Shown here one piece after another: positions 33,848 through 46,939 of a DNA stretch of 64,000 bases; position 1 is the first letter of the stretch, and every line of letters begins with the position of its first letter. The DNA is taken from contig NC_092572.1 in NCBI RefSeq assembly GCF_037975245.1, forward strand, positions 7,827,501-7,891,500, given 5' to 3'. The notes under the pieces were generated by a model. The model was given only the letters and a program-made list of their open reading frames with translations, was not told the origin of the DNA and did no database searches. Made by a program: the position numbers and the translations under genes. The DNA is from Apostichopus japonicus (lineage: Eukaryota > Echinodermata > Holothuroidea > Aspidochirotida > Stichopodidae).

Positions 33848-36800
33848 CACTGAAAAAATAAACTAGTCAATATTACCACGGACTGACGTTAAATTAGTCT
33901 GTAACGTTAGTCAATGCACACGGACTAGCAAAAATCTTCGTTTCATCGCTGCTTCTTAGTCAGTTTACACTGACTTAGGAAAATATAATCGCAGCTTAGT
34001 CGGTGGCGACGGACTAAGGTATTTTAACCCATGGACTAAGAACGATACGGACACCCGATTTACGCCATAATCGTAGCTTAGTCGGTGTCGACGGACTAAT
34101 GTATTTTAACCCACTTCGATTCACTTCAATTTGGAAACCGAGAGGCAACGGCAGCTTGCTGGACTTGGCATAGTTTCATACGATCACTCTAAGCAACTTT
34201 CAACCGTAAATCACCCAAGATGGTCTTTACAAGAATGGAGGTATTAACTGCCAACATCGGCCTACCTGTTATTCCTTTAACTTGAAGGTAAAATTAAAGT
34301 TAATTGTTAGGCCACTGGCACTAGTACTGTATTATGGTTAGTGTAACGCTACCGTTGTCACGCTGGCGTTTCGCAATACACAAGTGCAATGACAGTGAGT
34401 AGCCTATAGGCTTCTACTGGGTACTGCAGTGCATTCTCAACACTAAAGTGTGCATTCTAAACACCAATTAACAATGTGTTATGTGTGTATTGGGCTAGAT
34501 TGAACAGTGGCACATAATCTTCTAATTTATTCCCAAACAAATGCTGGAACTATAAGTCTCAATAGTATATTTGAAGTCTACACTCATTTGGTAAAGATTT
34601 CCTGTAATTTACAATGTGAATCTAAATGGGTAGGCTTTGTGATATTGAATAAGCAAGGCTAGACCTTCAAACGTACAGTCACAGTAGGCTGAACAAATTA
34701 TGTTGGCTAGTCAACGGTATTATATGTTGCGAGCAGTCAGGATGCACGCTTCAGTTCTATTTAACCTTTTCATTTATCATTTTTTAGTATTTAATTTCCG
34801 GTCACGCCCAGGAAACAATTGCGACATTCCTTCACGGTCGACTTGTTTACTGTAAGAAGTATTAACCGTTTTTTTCTCAGGAAAGCTTGATAGTCTGAAG
34901 TTATTAGAACATGTGCTTTTAGTATACTGCCAAAAGAGTAAGTTGTTGTATTTGTATTGATATTTTATGTAGAAGTAACGGAAAATTTAGTATGTTTAGT
35001 TTGGTCTAATTGCACGTTGTTTTCTGTCCAATGTAATGCAGGGTTCACTTGCGCGAATTCAAATTATTCTGTTTATGTATATGTATATGCATCGATTCGT
35101 AGATTATGATGTTTTTTGGACATTTATTTGTAATTCAAGCATATCTGTTTAGTAGCAAAGTTTAAAGGTTAAGATTAATTAGTTTCTCTTTTTGATCCTA
35201 GATTGAATGAAACTCATTGACGTAAATAATAGATCAGATGATACAGTTTAACGCAGTTGCTAAAACTCTGGGTATTCTCTAGTCTTTGCCGGTCCATTGT
35301 GTACTTTAGTACTACTAGTAAGACTAAATCAAAACGACCGAAAGACAAACTTAGTGTAACAAAGTACTGATTCTCCTCTAGCCTAGGTCTAAACAGGCTG
35401 GTTATGTGAGCAAGCAAAATAACAACTAAAAACGATTAGGCCTATAAATAAGTTGGCTCAGTGCATTTCTGTTTCTAAAATTTTATATTTTTAAAGATCA
35501 TAAAAACAAACAAAGATTTAGCACATGTGTTATTATCTCTGTATTCTGGGCATATGATTCTGGTTGCAATGGTGATGACACTCTCGTTCAAATTTTCAGC
35601 TTTATACAGTCTGCTTCAAACTTTGGGATTGTTTTTTGAGACTATAGTGGAAGCAAATCTCACATAACTTTGTGGTGACAACTTCATTTAATTTTTTTTC
35701 AAATGATGAATACTTTGCTGTTTCTTTTTTCCAGCAGGAATTGAGAAGCCAAATATCTAAGTCAAGGGTGAGGTTTCATGTGATGTACGACACCAGTGTG
35801 GAGGCAACAACAGAAGAGGAGAACTGTGTTATATATGGCCTAAAGACATGTTTTAAGATGATATATCGGTACCCTTCGCAGAACAAAAGAGTTTATCCAA
35901 GAGTCCAAAAAGCAAAGGAACAAGTACCATAGAGAAAAAAGATGGAAAAGTGAGTTTAACTATTGTACCCAACTGTTTAATGATATTAAAGATACTTTTC
36001 ATAACCTGTTTAAAAAAAAAAAACAGTCTAGTATATCATTAACGTGCAAGCTTCATAAGTTTGGTCAAACTTTCACTGATCTGTAGAGCGGGAGTCCAGA
36101 GGGTTTGGTTAGCTGGGAAGGTAACCAATTACCTTGTACATCACAATGTTCACAATGCATTCCTGTATATGAAACCAGACGACTGGCAAACCGTCTGTGG
36201 TGGATGTGGCTGGGAGAGCAATTTTAAAGTCACCTAATAGCTAACCTAGATCAGCTTTCATGGTAACCACATCAAAGTAAGAACAATGTGTCAGGTATGG
36301 CCCCAAGAGCAACAAATGGCCATCGCCAGTAATTATTGGTGGTGGGGTACCCCTGCCAGTGATCTATAATTGACCCCTCACGGCTGACCTAGGTCAGCTC
36401 ATGAGGTAACCACTTGAAACCTACTGGAAAATGTTGGTTAGGACTTCAGATACAAGGGATGGTCATTGCCAGTAATTTTTATTGGTGGGGTACCCCTGCC
36501 AGTAGACCTCCAATATGCCCATCCCCCATTGACCTAGGTGAGCTCATGATTTGACCAGTTGAAACCTACTGGAAAATGATAGGTATCACTTCATATGTAA
36601 GGATGGGCATTTCCAGTATTTTATATTGGTGGGCCACCACTGCCAGAGTCCGCCCATCCCTTACATATAGAATCCTGTCAATCATTTTCCAGTAGTTTTC
36701 AACTGGTTAAATCATGAGCTGACCTAGATCAATGAGGGGGGGGGGGCATTTTGGGGGTCTACTGGCAGGGGTACCCCAGTAATATAAATTACTGGAAATG

Positions 36801-38634
36801 CCCATCCCTTACATATAGAGTCCTGCCAATCATTTTACAGTAGTTTTCAACTGAATACCTCATGAGCTAATCTAGGTCAATGGGGGATGGGCATTTTGGG
36901 GGTCTACTGGCAGGGTTACCCCACCAATGTAAATGACTGGAAATGCCCATCCCTTACATATGAAGTGATACCTATCATTTTCCAGTAATTTTTCAACTGG
37001 TTATCTCATGAGCTGACCTAGGTCAATGAGGGAATTGGCATTTTGGGGGTCTACTGGCAGGGGTACCCCCCCCAATATAAATTACTGGAAATGCCCATCC
37101 CTTACATATGAAGTGATACCATTTTCCAGTAGTTTTCAACTGGTTACATCATGAGCTCATCTAGGTCAATGGGGGATGGGCATATTGGAGGTCTACTGGC
37201 AGGGGTACCCCACCAATAAAAATTACTGGCAATGACCATCCCTTGTATCTGAAGTCCTAACCAACATTTTCCAGTAGGTTTCAAGTGGTTACCTCATGAG
37301 CTGACCTAGGTCAGCCGTGAGGGGTCAATTATAGATCACTGACAGGGGTACCCCACCACCATTAATTACTGGCAATGGCCATTTGTTGCTATTGGGGCCA
37401 TACCTGACACATTGTACTTACTTTGATGTGTTACCATGAAAACTGATCTAGGTTAGCTATCAGGTGACTTTAAAATTGCTCTCCCAGCCACAACCACCAA
37501 AGTCGGTTTGCCAGTCGTCTGGTTTCATATACAGGAATGCACTGTGAACATTGTGATGTACAAGGCAATTGGTTACCTTCCCAGCTAACCAAACCCTCTG
37601 GGCTCCCGGTCTATTGGGATCATTATTAACATGATTAACATAATTATTAAGCTTTGAAAAATAACTTGGTGTTATGCTGTGCAAAGCTAATAATTATTTG
37701 GTAAAGCTGCTATTCCTGGCTTATAATTTGAGGGACCTAGATTTAAATGTATACCTCCCAATATGTTATAAAATTTTAATGTAAATGTATGTTTATGATA
37801 ATGTGAGTTATCATGTGGCATGTGCTATATCTGTATCTGTGCTTACACGTATATCATATTTTCTGTTCACAGGTCAATAATGGTGCAGATTTTGGCTTCC
37901 TGAAGACAAGTGGGAGGCCATTTGTAGTTAAGAGAAACACTCTTTGTTCGTAAAGACTTAACTGGTGTCGATTTGGGGTACCACTTTAAAACGAAAGTCA
38001 TGAGGAACCCTTGCCCAAGATTCAACTTTGCATTATTGTGCAGTGCTATACTTTTGCGATTCATGTTTGATCCATTAACTTGTCTTAACTTTGTTGGAAT
38101 AAAATCATATTTTCAGATTTTTGTTTACAGTGACTTCTTCTCAATCTGTCAAAAGTCAGCCTTTGTAGACATCAGAAGTTTTATCAGAAATAAATACTGC
38201 CAACGTACACATTATTTGTGTTTCTTCTGCTCTCTTTTCTTTCAGTGATGCTAGTCAGTGAAACTAGTCGGGTTTAATTCTTTCAGTGATTCTAGTCAGT
38301 GCAACTAGTCAGTCGATACCGACTAAGAAAGGTTAGTCGGGAGAGGCACCATCCTGACTAATGTAAAACCTGCTATAAACTAGTCGGTGGCTCATATAAA
38401 TTAGTCGGTAAAGACCGACTAATGTCACCAACTAATGTAACCGACAAATATACATTTAACGACTAAGAAATTGTTGATCGACTAGGCTGACGGACTAAGA
38501 TGACCGACTAAGAAATCCAACTGACTAAGGAATAAATTAGTCGGTATAGCAACTGACTACGGCTATGTTAGTCGGGAGAGGCACCAGATGGACTAACGTT
38601 ATGTTAGTCGGTGAATCAATTTAAGTTTTCAGTG
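33848..38634. mobile_element. CACTG-ended DNA transposon of 4.8 kb (copy B only)
   Basis: Comparison with the uninterrupted site in copy A (about 300-320) shows an insertion with ends CACTGAAAA and TTTTCAGTG. TA flanks both sides, suggesting a 2-bp target duplication. Many short subterminal repeats of the type TTAGTCGGT and ACCGACTAA, in both orientations, lie at 33,870-34,110 and 38,250-38,620, as in CACTA/CMC-type elements where transposase binds. The only sizeable ORF inside (35,672-35,932, 86 codons, after a TTTTCCAGCAG site) has no motif I recognise. The middle holds a nested palindrome at 36,084-37,613. Probably non-autonomous. Confidence 0.7.
36084..37613. repeat. 1.5-kb palindrome with ~146-bp internal repeats
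   Basis: The left arm starting TAGAGCGGGAGTCC is the reverse complement of the right arm ending GGCTCCCGGTCTA, and similarity runs inward for at least 440 bp per arm. The inner part is built from units of about 146 bp with GGGTACCCC and GACCTAGGTCA cores, about two to three in one orientation and five in the other. No ORF survives in sense on both arms. It fits a foldback-type element nested in the CACTG element. Confidence 0.85.
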
Positions 38635-39763
38635 TAAAAGGACGCACATATATATCTTATGTACAGTATGTTGAAGATCCTACTTTTAATTTTAACTCTC
38701 TGTTTCTACTCGCTGTTCCACTATCACTTCAAATGTAGCGGAATCACTTTCTTTTCTCTTCTGTAAATATAAATAGGTTATTAATCCCATGTCAAATTTT
38801 TTATTGAGGGTGTAAGTAAAATTCGTACCGTGTCAAAATAAACTTCCTATTAAATCATAGTCCAGCAGAAGAGACGGAAATTTGTGTGGCTGTGTGTTAC
38901 TAGCATGTCAAGTATCGCGATTGGGAAATTAGGAGATTTAGAAAATTATGAGAATTATGATATCTCGTCAGAGGTTTTCAATTAATTGTGAGCATATCCT
39001 TGCAGTACATTTTACAAAACGTCACAACAATATGGTTAATTAACATTATTTGAAGAGATTTTAGTCATGAACATTTTAATTATTTGATAACGTTCTGGTT
39101 CGCTTCCTCATGTGTTTAAGAAAAATTGACTCAAGGGTTTCTATAGAAAGAAATCTAAAAATGACCTTAACTTCATCAATACTTGGTTAAGATTTGGTGG
39201 AAAAGCAGCACAGTGGTAACCAAACGTTGTGTGAATTTAATACGTAAACAGTGGCAGTAGAGCCTGGGGCTTGTAGTCCCTTCATCTCCCCTATTCTTAA
39301 AAAAATCCCCACGTCATACATTAAAAGTGTGACCCTCTTTTTGACTGAAAGGTATTTTTTGATGAATCTTAATGATTCTATCTTCATAGGCAAATCTAGT
39401 ATTTCTATATTTTAGCACCATTTCTTACAATAAATGCAAGCATCACCTTTACTTTCTACGAGGTTAATATTTTCGTGTGCACCAACGCTTACCAACAAAC
39501 ATTCAGAAAAAAGGCCCCTTTAAGGGTTCCACAACAGTTCCCACATAACTGCCATCAATAATACCCAAGACTTTCAACACAGACAGTACAGTGGATCTGT
39601 GAAGCTTCCAAAATCGTAACTGTCGGTCTCCAGTATAACCCCCTGCCCCCCCCCCCTACACACACACACATACACTCAAACACCCAATTTACCGAATAAA
39701 GCATATAATGCAAATGAGACAAAGAAGCAAATATTTCTTCTTGTCTTTTCCAAATGATGCAAA
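38635..39763. other. Gene-free stretch, copy B
   Basis: Collinear with about 320-1,655. No gene is supported. Confidence 0.5.
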
Positions 39764-40073
39764 CAGTGGCGTAACTAGGTTGTTGTCAAAACCTGGGGCC
39801 CAGGTCACAAGGGTGGCGGTGCATGTTGGTGTTGGGCTTGGATGCGGTGATACCAAACACGGGAAAGAAATGACCACTCATCTGCTACATCTCAAACGAG
39901 TCCCATGTTCTCTTTAACTCTGAAGGAGACACATCCTGGTGACTAGAAGTATCAGAAAACAAAATTTGATCACCCAAACCCCAGAAATATGGTTGGCCTT
40001 TTCATGTGTGAAGTTTCTTTGTATCATATTGTTATTTTTGTTATAGGGCAAAATTGCTCTTTGCTACGCCACT
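39764..40073. mobile_element. hAT-like MITE, copy B
   Basis: Starts CAGTGGCGTAACTAGG and ends GCTACGCCACT. Counterpart of 1,656-1,959. Flanking 8-mers gatgcaaa and tatacaaa are a degenerate target duplication. No ORF. Confidence 0.65.
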
Positions 40074-40479
40074 TATACAAACCTATCTACGTTTTTGTGA
40101 AACAACCAGTCTAAACTAGACAACATGAAGAAATACTTTTTAAATTTAAATTGAAGATCATGGATGCGTCTAAGTACTACGAAGACGTGTAGTAAGTGTA
40201 CAATTTTAATATGAGTACAACGAACAATAATAATCATCAATTGGATTAGTAAGAGCACTAGGCTCTAACGCGAGTAGTAGCACTTAGTCGTAGAACAATA
40301 ACTAGGTTTTCAAAATGCCTCTAGTACAAGTTACATTACAATGTACAATGAATATACGAATTATGTACTGAGAGATATGAACATACATGAATAGACTATA
40401 TCATAAATGATAAGTACTGAACAACATAAGATAATAAATCAAAATGCCCAATAATATATTCGTACATAGAGCACGGTTT

Positions 40480-40850
40480 CTTCTGCTGTACAAATATCTT
40501 TTCATATATCTGGTATTAACAGACAGGACAGAGCAGATACCAAGTATCAATATTATACGCAGACATATCATGTACATTATTAGTAGACAGGGCAGGGCAG
40601 ATACTATACTATAGACATGGACGGAACAGCAAATATCAATATTATACACCACAGACAGATCATGTATTGTAATAACATACAGGACAGAACATATACTATG
40701 CTATGACATTGAAAACAGAAAAGTATCAATAGTATACACAGACTCATCATGTCTTGTATTAGCAGATAGGACGGAGCAGATGCTATGCTATGACATGAAT
40801 ATGACATGATTTATCAAAAGCATACACAGACATGTGTTTTAGTATAACAA
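40480..40850. repeat. Imperfect ~80-bp tandem repeat, copy B
   Basis: About four units with ACAGGACAGAGCAG-type starts near 40,521, 40,596, 40,680 and 40,767. Counterpart of 2,400-2,830. Confidence 0.65.
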
Positions 40851-41498
40851 GATCTACCTTGATAATACTGTGTTCAGAAGCCCTATATGGCCTATTAGTT
40901 CATTGTCATAATAACAATATTGTACTACAACGGCCACAGACCTACCCTATCAGTTATTACATATTATCCTGTTGGCATCACTTTAAATAAACCTGATTGC
41001 TACTGCTTTACAATGTTAACATACACTATTTCTATTGGTATATATATTCAACGACTAGTCGAACACGCTGATTGTGGTTGGTTAGTCAGCATCGGTTTGA
41101 ATCAAGGCAATATTCATCAATACTCGAGGATCTCAAGTCTTTGCAAGGCGCTACCAGAATAAATCTACAGACCAGCCCCAACCCTGGTACTTAGTAAGGT
41201 ACTTCTAATTATATAAATGTATGTAAGCGTAAGTTAAGTGTCAAAATAATTACAGCAATTGAGTTTACCCTAACAATAAGAATTATAGAGATTGGTGAAG
41301 AAGGTGACTGAACGAGAATTACATTTGTTCGAAAAATTAAACGACTCCATCTTTCCATGTATTGTCTACCTCGTTACGTAGGCTACATTATTTGATGCTT
41401 TAGCAGCTCTATTCCGTAACTTATTAAGAAAGATAAAGAAATTACTACTAACTTTTATCATACCATATATCAGGACTATATTATATAAACAATATATG
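40851..41498. other. Gene-free stretch, copy B
   Basis: Collinear with 2,831-3,425 of copy A. No gene is seen. Confidence 0.45.
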
Positions 41499-42724
41499 TG
41501 TGAGGATGCGCAGGCAATAAATAGGCAGGGGAGAGTGCTAATGACTACCACCGCTTGTTCTGTTGGCCAAGTTGTTTATTATATCTTCTCTAACTTAGCA
41601 TGTTCGAGATTATTTTAAATGACTACATAAACAAAAAGGACGGTGCAGCACCTTCAGGTGGTTTCCCTGAAAGATACTAATAAAGAAACAAAACATAAAA
41701 ATAAAGTCACTAAATTGTGTATCAGACTAACTCCACTCTCTGTGACCCAAATAGGCTGGTTTCTACGCTGTCTGTACAACTACAATAACAAGGGTAGAAC
41801 TGGGAGCATCACTATATTAAGACATAATAGGAATGAGACTGTGACATTTAAATCTAGGCACGTCTGCCTTACAATCTCTCTGTCCATTCCTGGGCAGGGC
41901 ATTACACTAATTAAACAATAACACAATTGATTTAGTCAATTATACATCGTCGAACACTAATTGTGGTTACCACAGCAGCGAGAGGCACTTTGTCTAAACC
42001 AATTTCAACAAAGGTGAACTTAATCTTAATCAGTGCTGGTTAACACATAAAGTGGTGAATAATGAAAGAAACTACCTTAATAAATAATTAGATAACGTTT
42101 TCGCCGGCTCACTCGGGTATGCCTATGACACACATATTTGCTAACGATAACACGGGCGCAGCCATCTTGTTTGTTATGGGAGGGTGATGTCTCGGAATAT
42201 AGTACGAAATACTTTACACACCAAACAATTCACCGCAAAGCACGCTTAGCCTAGATAATGAACACACGATGCCCTCGAATACAACAATTACAAGGCATGT
42301 GAACTTATAATAATATATTTTAAGGGTACACAACTTAACTACGAAATTACTCGATTTGAACTTGAATACCATCGTTATGCATTCTCGGAAAAAATCAACC
42401 TAGGCCTACCCACACGATATCACGATAGTCTGTAACCCACGCTGAGACTAGGTCCACGTTGTACGAAGAAAATACGAATTGTGGGTCACAAACTCACTAA
42501 AACTTCCGAATCCTAACATGAGCCAAAGCTTAAATATAATATTTATATAATAACCTCAATTACGTCTTAAAAGCGGCATCTTCAGTTATAAACTCTACAT
42601 TTGAAACTACAGAGCGTTACTATTTCTTGTGTTTGTAATAATTATAATGTAGAAAGTTACAGCAACGAACACCGAAAGGGACAACTGTACAACCGAAACA
42701 TGGCTCCCTGTCCGATGCACTACA
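41499..42724. mobile_element. Possible solo LTR (1.2 kb, copy B only)
   Basis: Relative to the site at about 3,424 in copy A, 1,226 bp are inserted. The insert begins TGTGAGGATG and ends ACTACA, so it has TG...CA ends, and is flanked by TATG and AATG (one mismatch). No ORF of note and no inverted ends. TG...CA ends with a 4-bp duplication fit a solo LTR. Its partner or internal region is not in the window. Confidence 0.4.
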
Positions 42725-42759
42725 AATGTTATATATGATAAACATATGCTGAAACATAA

Positions 42760-43170
42760 CTTACCATCAACCTCGTACTACTGAGTTGATACACATATTA
42801 CTCTTACTTTCCTACTTCTGAGATTATACATATCGTACTTTAATCTTCCAACTTTTGAGTTGACACATTTCTTACCTTCAACATATACTACTAAGCTATT
42901 ACATATCTTACCTTTAACTACATACTACTGATTTGATACAGAAATTACCTTCAAACTTATACTTCTGAGTTGATACCAATCTGACCTTATCCTCCATGCT
43001 ACTGAGTTGATTCATACATTACCTTTATTTCCATACTTCTTATTACATACATCATACATCTTTTACCTTAACCTTCATACTACTGAGATGATACATATCT
43101 TACCATAAGCTTGATACTACTGAGTTGATACATATTTCACCTTAAACTTAATACTACTGAGTTGGTACAT
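42760..43170. repeat. ~37-bp minisatellite, copy B
   Basis: Shorter counterpart of 4,360-4,880 with the same ACTACTGAGTTGATACATAT core. Confidence 0.75.
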
Positions 43171-45458
43171 AATGTCGTTCATATTCACCATAATAGCTCA
43201 GGTGATCTAATTTTCACTTTGAGCTGTTGTTTCGACTGCATGCCTAGCCATATCGTAGAAAGCAATCACGTTCTGGAGCATGCCGACTGTCTTGTAGAAT
43301 AGACAATACCTGAACCATCCAGTACAAAGTAAGAGAAAGTACTGCATAAACTGTGTAGTGAAATAGGCTCAAAATGCAATACAGTACCTTCTCACCTTCT
43401 TTGGTACTTCGAAACATTTCGAAACTTTTTGTCAATTATTGGCCGAAAACGTTACCCTGTTATACAGGAAGAGTGTAGCAATTAATTTAAAATTCATGTC
43501 AAATTGTGCATTGCACACCATCACTTGGTCCGGGCTAGACAAGCCAAGCGTATTGTGGCTAAGAAAGGCGTTTTACTATATACTGAGTCCAGGTATTGAC
43601 AGTGGGAGACAATATCCATATCCAAGGTCAAAAGTGAATAGGAGGTACATGGTGTCCTAAAGATGAAAAAGATGTTGAAAAGCTCAATGTTGATTTATGC
43701 GAGGCTTGCTTAGATGATTACTACATTTAAGGGTGGATACTAATTAATCCGGTATCACACTTCATAATAGTGCTATACGAAATAGTAAAAAAAGTAATAC
43801 AAAGATATATAGCAGTCTTTGTACACAGGAACCTTGATATTCTAAAGAGAGTAATTTCAGAACCTTCAAAATTGCTACAAAATTTGATCACAAATTACTC
43901 CCTGAGAAGATCTAAATGTTATCTGTTATACAACCAAATAGACCCACTCATCAGCATCGTTAAAAGCTTGCTTGGTTTATATATAGATATGCGATATAGA
44001 CATCTATTTCAATAGTTTGTCACTTGTCCCACTCAACTGTTATATTATGTGAAAGTTTTTTGCTATGTACATGAAATCAATTATGAAACACTTAAACAAA
44101 TAGACCCACATTAATCTCTTTAATTCAATAAACAATTTAAACCGATCACAAGTACTTACTTACTTTTTTTTAATAAACAAAGGAAATATATCACAACTAC
44201 TTCATTAATAAACTAGATGTTTAATTCTCTAACTTCCCTAAATAGTTAATATGTTACCTATCCACTGAATTGATTGATAAAATATATATTTCGATAATGT
44301 CACAGATGTTTTTTTCTAATCTAACAATTTTTTTTTCTCATGCATCTGCTTCTTTGTGCTCTATCTTGTGTTATCCATCCACAGAATTACACTGAGTATT
44401 ATGTAAATACTCACAGCAATAACTTCCTCTCAGCAAACTATCATAATCTCTTTTTGTATTCGCTCATCTAGTATACTCTCAGGAGTTGCCAAATTAACTA
44501 TCATATTTTGTTTATAAGTTATAGAACCTGAGTCTTCTTCAGTGGTTATTTCTTTTATTTCTCTTCATCTTTGAAATTTCATTATTTTTTCTTTCTTTTC
44601 TGTTATATGTACTTATGTTAATCATGTACACCAGACACATGTGTAATTTGCTTTTGTGTTTATGTTAGAACATAAATTTGAATATCATTTGTCACTTCAC
44701 GCCAATGAACATGAATAAGTCAAATGTTATCGATAATGAACACTTAATGAGCATTTTTTTCATTGCCCTGTATCCACGAGTACTATTATTTTCATAATCA
44801 TTATTAAGAATAACTTCAATACTGGCTTCATTATATTGTAACTCAGAATATAATATAACCGAATTGCTTCTGCACAGCCCATAAAACTCTAATTGAGGAG
44901 GTTACTAGAAAATATTTACAGACACTTGTGAATACTTAAAACACATTGTTGATACTTACAACCTCAGGTTAGTTTAAAAAGTTCCATCGAATATCAAATT
45001 TTTCCTCTAGAGTTGGTACACAAGTGAAATACAACTTGGCCTCTTTTTCTTTTCATTTTCAAAGGTGCTGACAAAATTAACATTTTTTAACTACAATGTT
45101 AACAACCTTGTCATTAAACAATTCGAAGATAAACAAAGTAACTGATCAATTTATTTACACCCTTGACTCATTTAAAGTTGACTTTTTGCATAAAATTAAT
45201 TTTGATATGTTGTAGAATGTTAGCACATATCTTCAATCAGTCCATGATGTATTTGTTTATTATTTCTTTTTATTTTGAGAAGTGTTAATTTCAATGTCCC
45301 ATCAGGCTCATCACTGAAGGTGGTTGGACTACTTAGACTAACCGACACAGACCATTGGGTCAGTTCTTCCTATGAAATGGAAGAGCCTAAAGAAAACCTT
45401 GAGACAAATCATGACGTCATAGAAACATGTTTACAATGTACTACAGATTAATTAATGT
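43171..45458. other. Gene-free stretch, copy B
   Basis: Collinear with 4,881-7,180. No gene is supported by both copies. Confidence 0.5.
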
Positions 45459-46939
45459 TAGGCAGTAATCAGTGGTCGATTTTCGTTTAAGTTCGTGACG
45501 CACATCGGGGGTGGACGTGAAAACAGTAAAATCGTGAAGAGAAAATGTGCTTTCACCGGGCAACAAATTGGCCTTTGACTCGCAATTATGGATTAAAATT
45601 AATTCGTTAATATTTAAAAAAAATGCTTGTTCACAGGGGTGATGAGGAACGTGTTTGTTTTGTACTACCGTCATTTTTGCGAAATATACATACAACTAGG
45701 CTAGTCTGTACAGTAGTGTGAAACCAACATAGCGTTACCAGTACCAGCAAGTCAGTTCCTACGGGTGATGAAAACGCTTGAAATGCTACATGTGCATTTC
45801 ACGTTAAACCAAGGAGCAAATTCGAAAGTTCAATCTCAGCACATGGTCAAGATTTCTTGGTTTCGTGCTAAAATGGCAGCCTCTGAGCGGTGAGCAACAT
45901 CAGATGTTGCCAAGAGTTGCGACGACATTCCCCTACTTCCCCTACCCAACCTGCCACTGCCACATGACGGAGGATATCACAACGTCTGCTACAGTCGGTT
46001 TACAGACAAACAGAGGGTAGAAAGGTGCATCAATGGATTGAAGAGGAACAGACTTTCCCCAGAATTAATGCATCCTTGTAAGTGTGACCAAACAGTTATA
46101 ACGAAGGCGATAACTACTGTTTTCGCCCAACTAGTACTAGTAGTAGTAGAGCATTGGTCTTTTTATTGCACATATGCCTAGGTCCAGTACTATAGTTTGA
46201 TCGTAGAACTAGCACAATCCCTACTATAGGCTACTTCTAGCCAGAACTGAATGGTACCAAAGTTCGTGCACCTAAGCTTCAATTTTTATTCTCATTCTCC
46301 AACTTTTTTACCTTATACTGACATATTATGATGATGTTACCATGGTTCTCTGGTTGATCACCTTCAAAATATTATCATACGTTTATAATACATATTATGT
46401 TTGTCACATAGGCCTTCCTTGTTAAAGGTACACTGGGTATGCAATAAGGCATGTGAAACTGTGGGTTGCAATTTAATTAGGCAGATGTACAGTAGATCAC
46501 TGAGAATGTCGGATAGACGAGACTCAACTTACTACTACTATGTACAGTAGTTTACTGGCACTAGCCTACAGGCTTTCTGTGTTAAGGAAAGTTTTGAGGT
46601 ATGTACGTGGTTACTTAAAGTTCTTACAATCTAGACCCTGGCATTGGAAGTTACTTATCTTCACAAAATGGTCCACACGTAGGCATGATTTAATCAACCC
46701 CAGTTAACATGGTTCTACTGTGTAGTACTTATGATTTCTCTCTATTTTGGTAACTGAATTGGCAAATCAAAAATCTGTTCAGGTGATGCAGAATTTATTT
46801 TGTAGGTGGTTCAAGTCCCTAACAGAAATAAATCAGCCATACAGTTCTAAGAAGGAATTCAAAGACATAAGCATGTTGCCATAATTGGTGTAGAACAGGA
46901 TGATCATTCATAAGGCTAACTGTAGTACTATTACTAGTT

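Noticed and set aside
37460-37684. Minus-strand ORF of 74 codons
   Set aside because: Lies in one palindrome arm; the other arm repeats it with stops, so it is repeat sequence.
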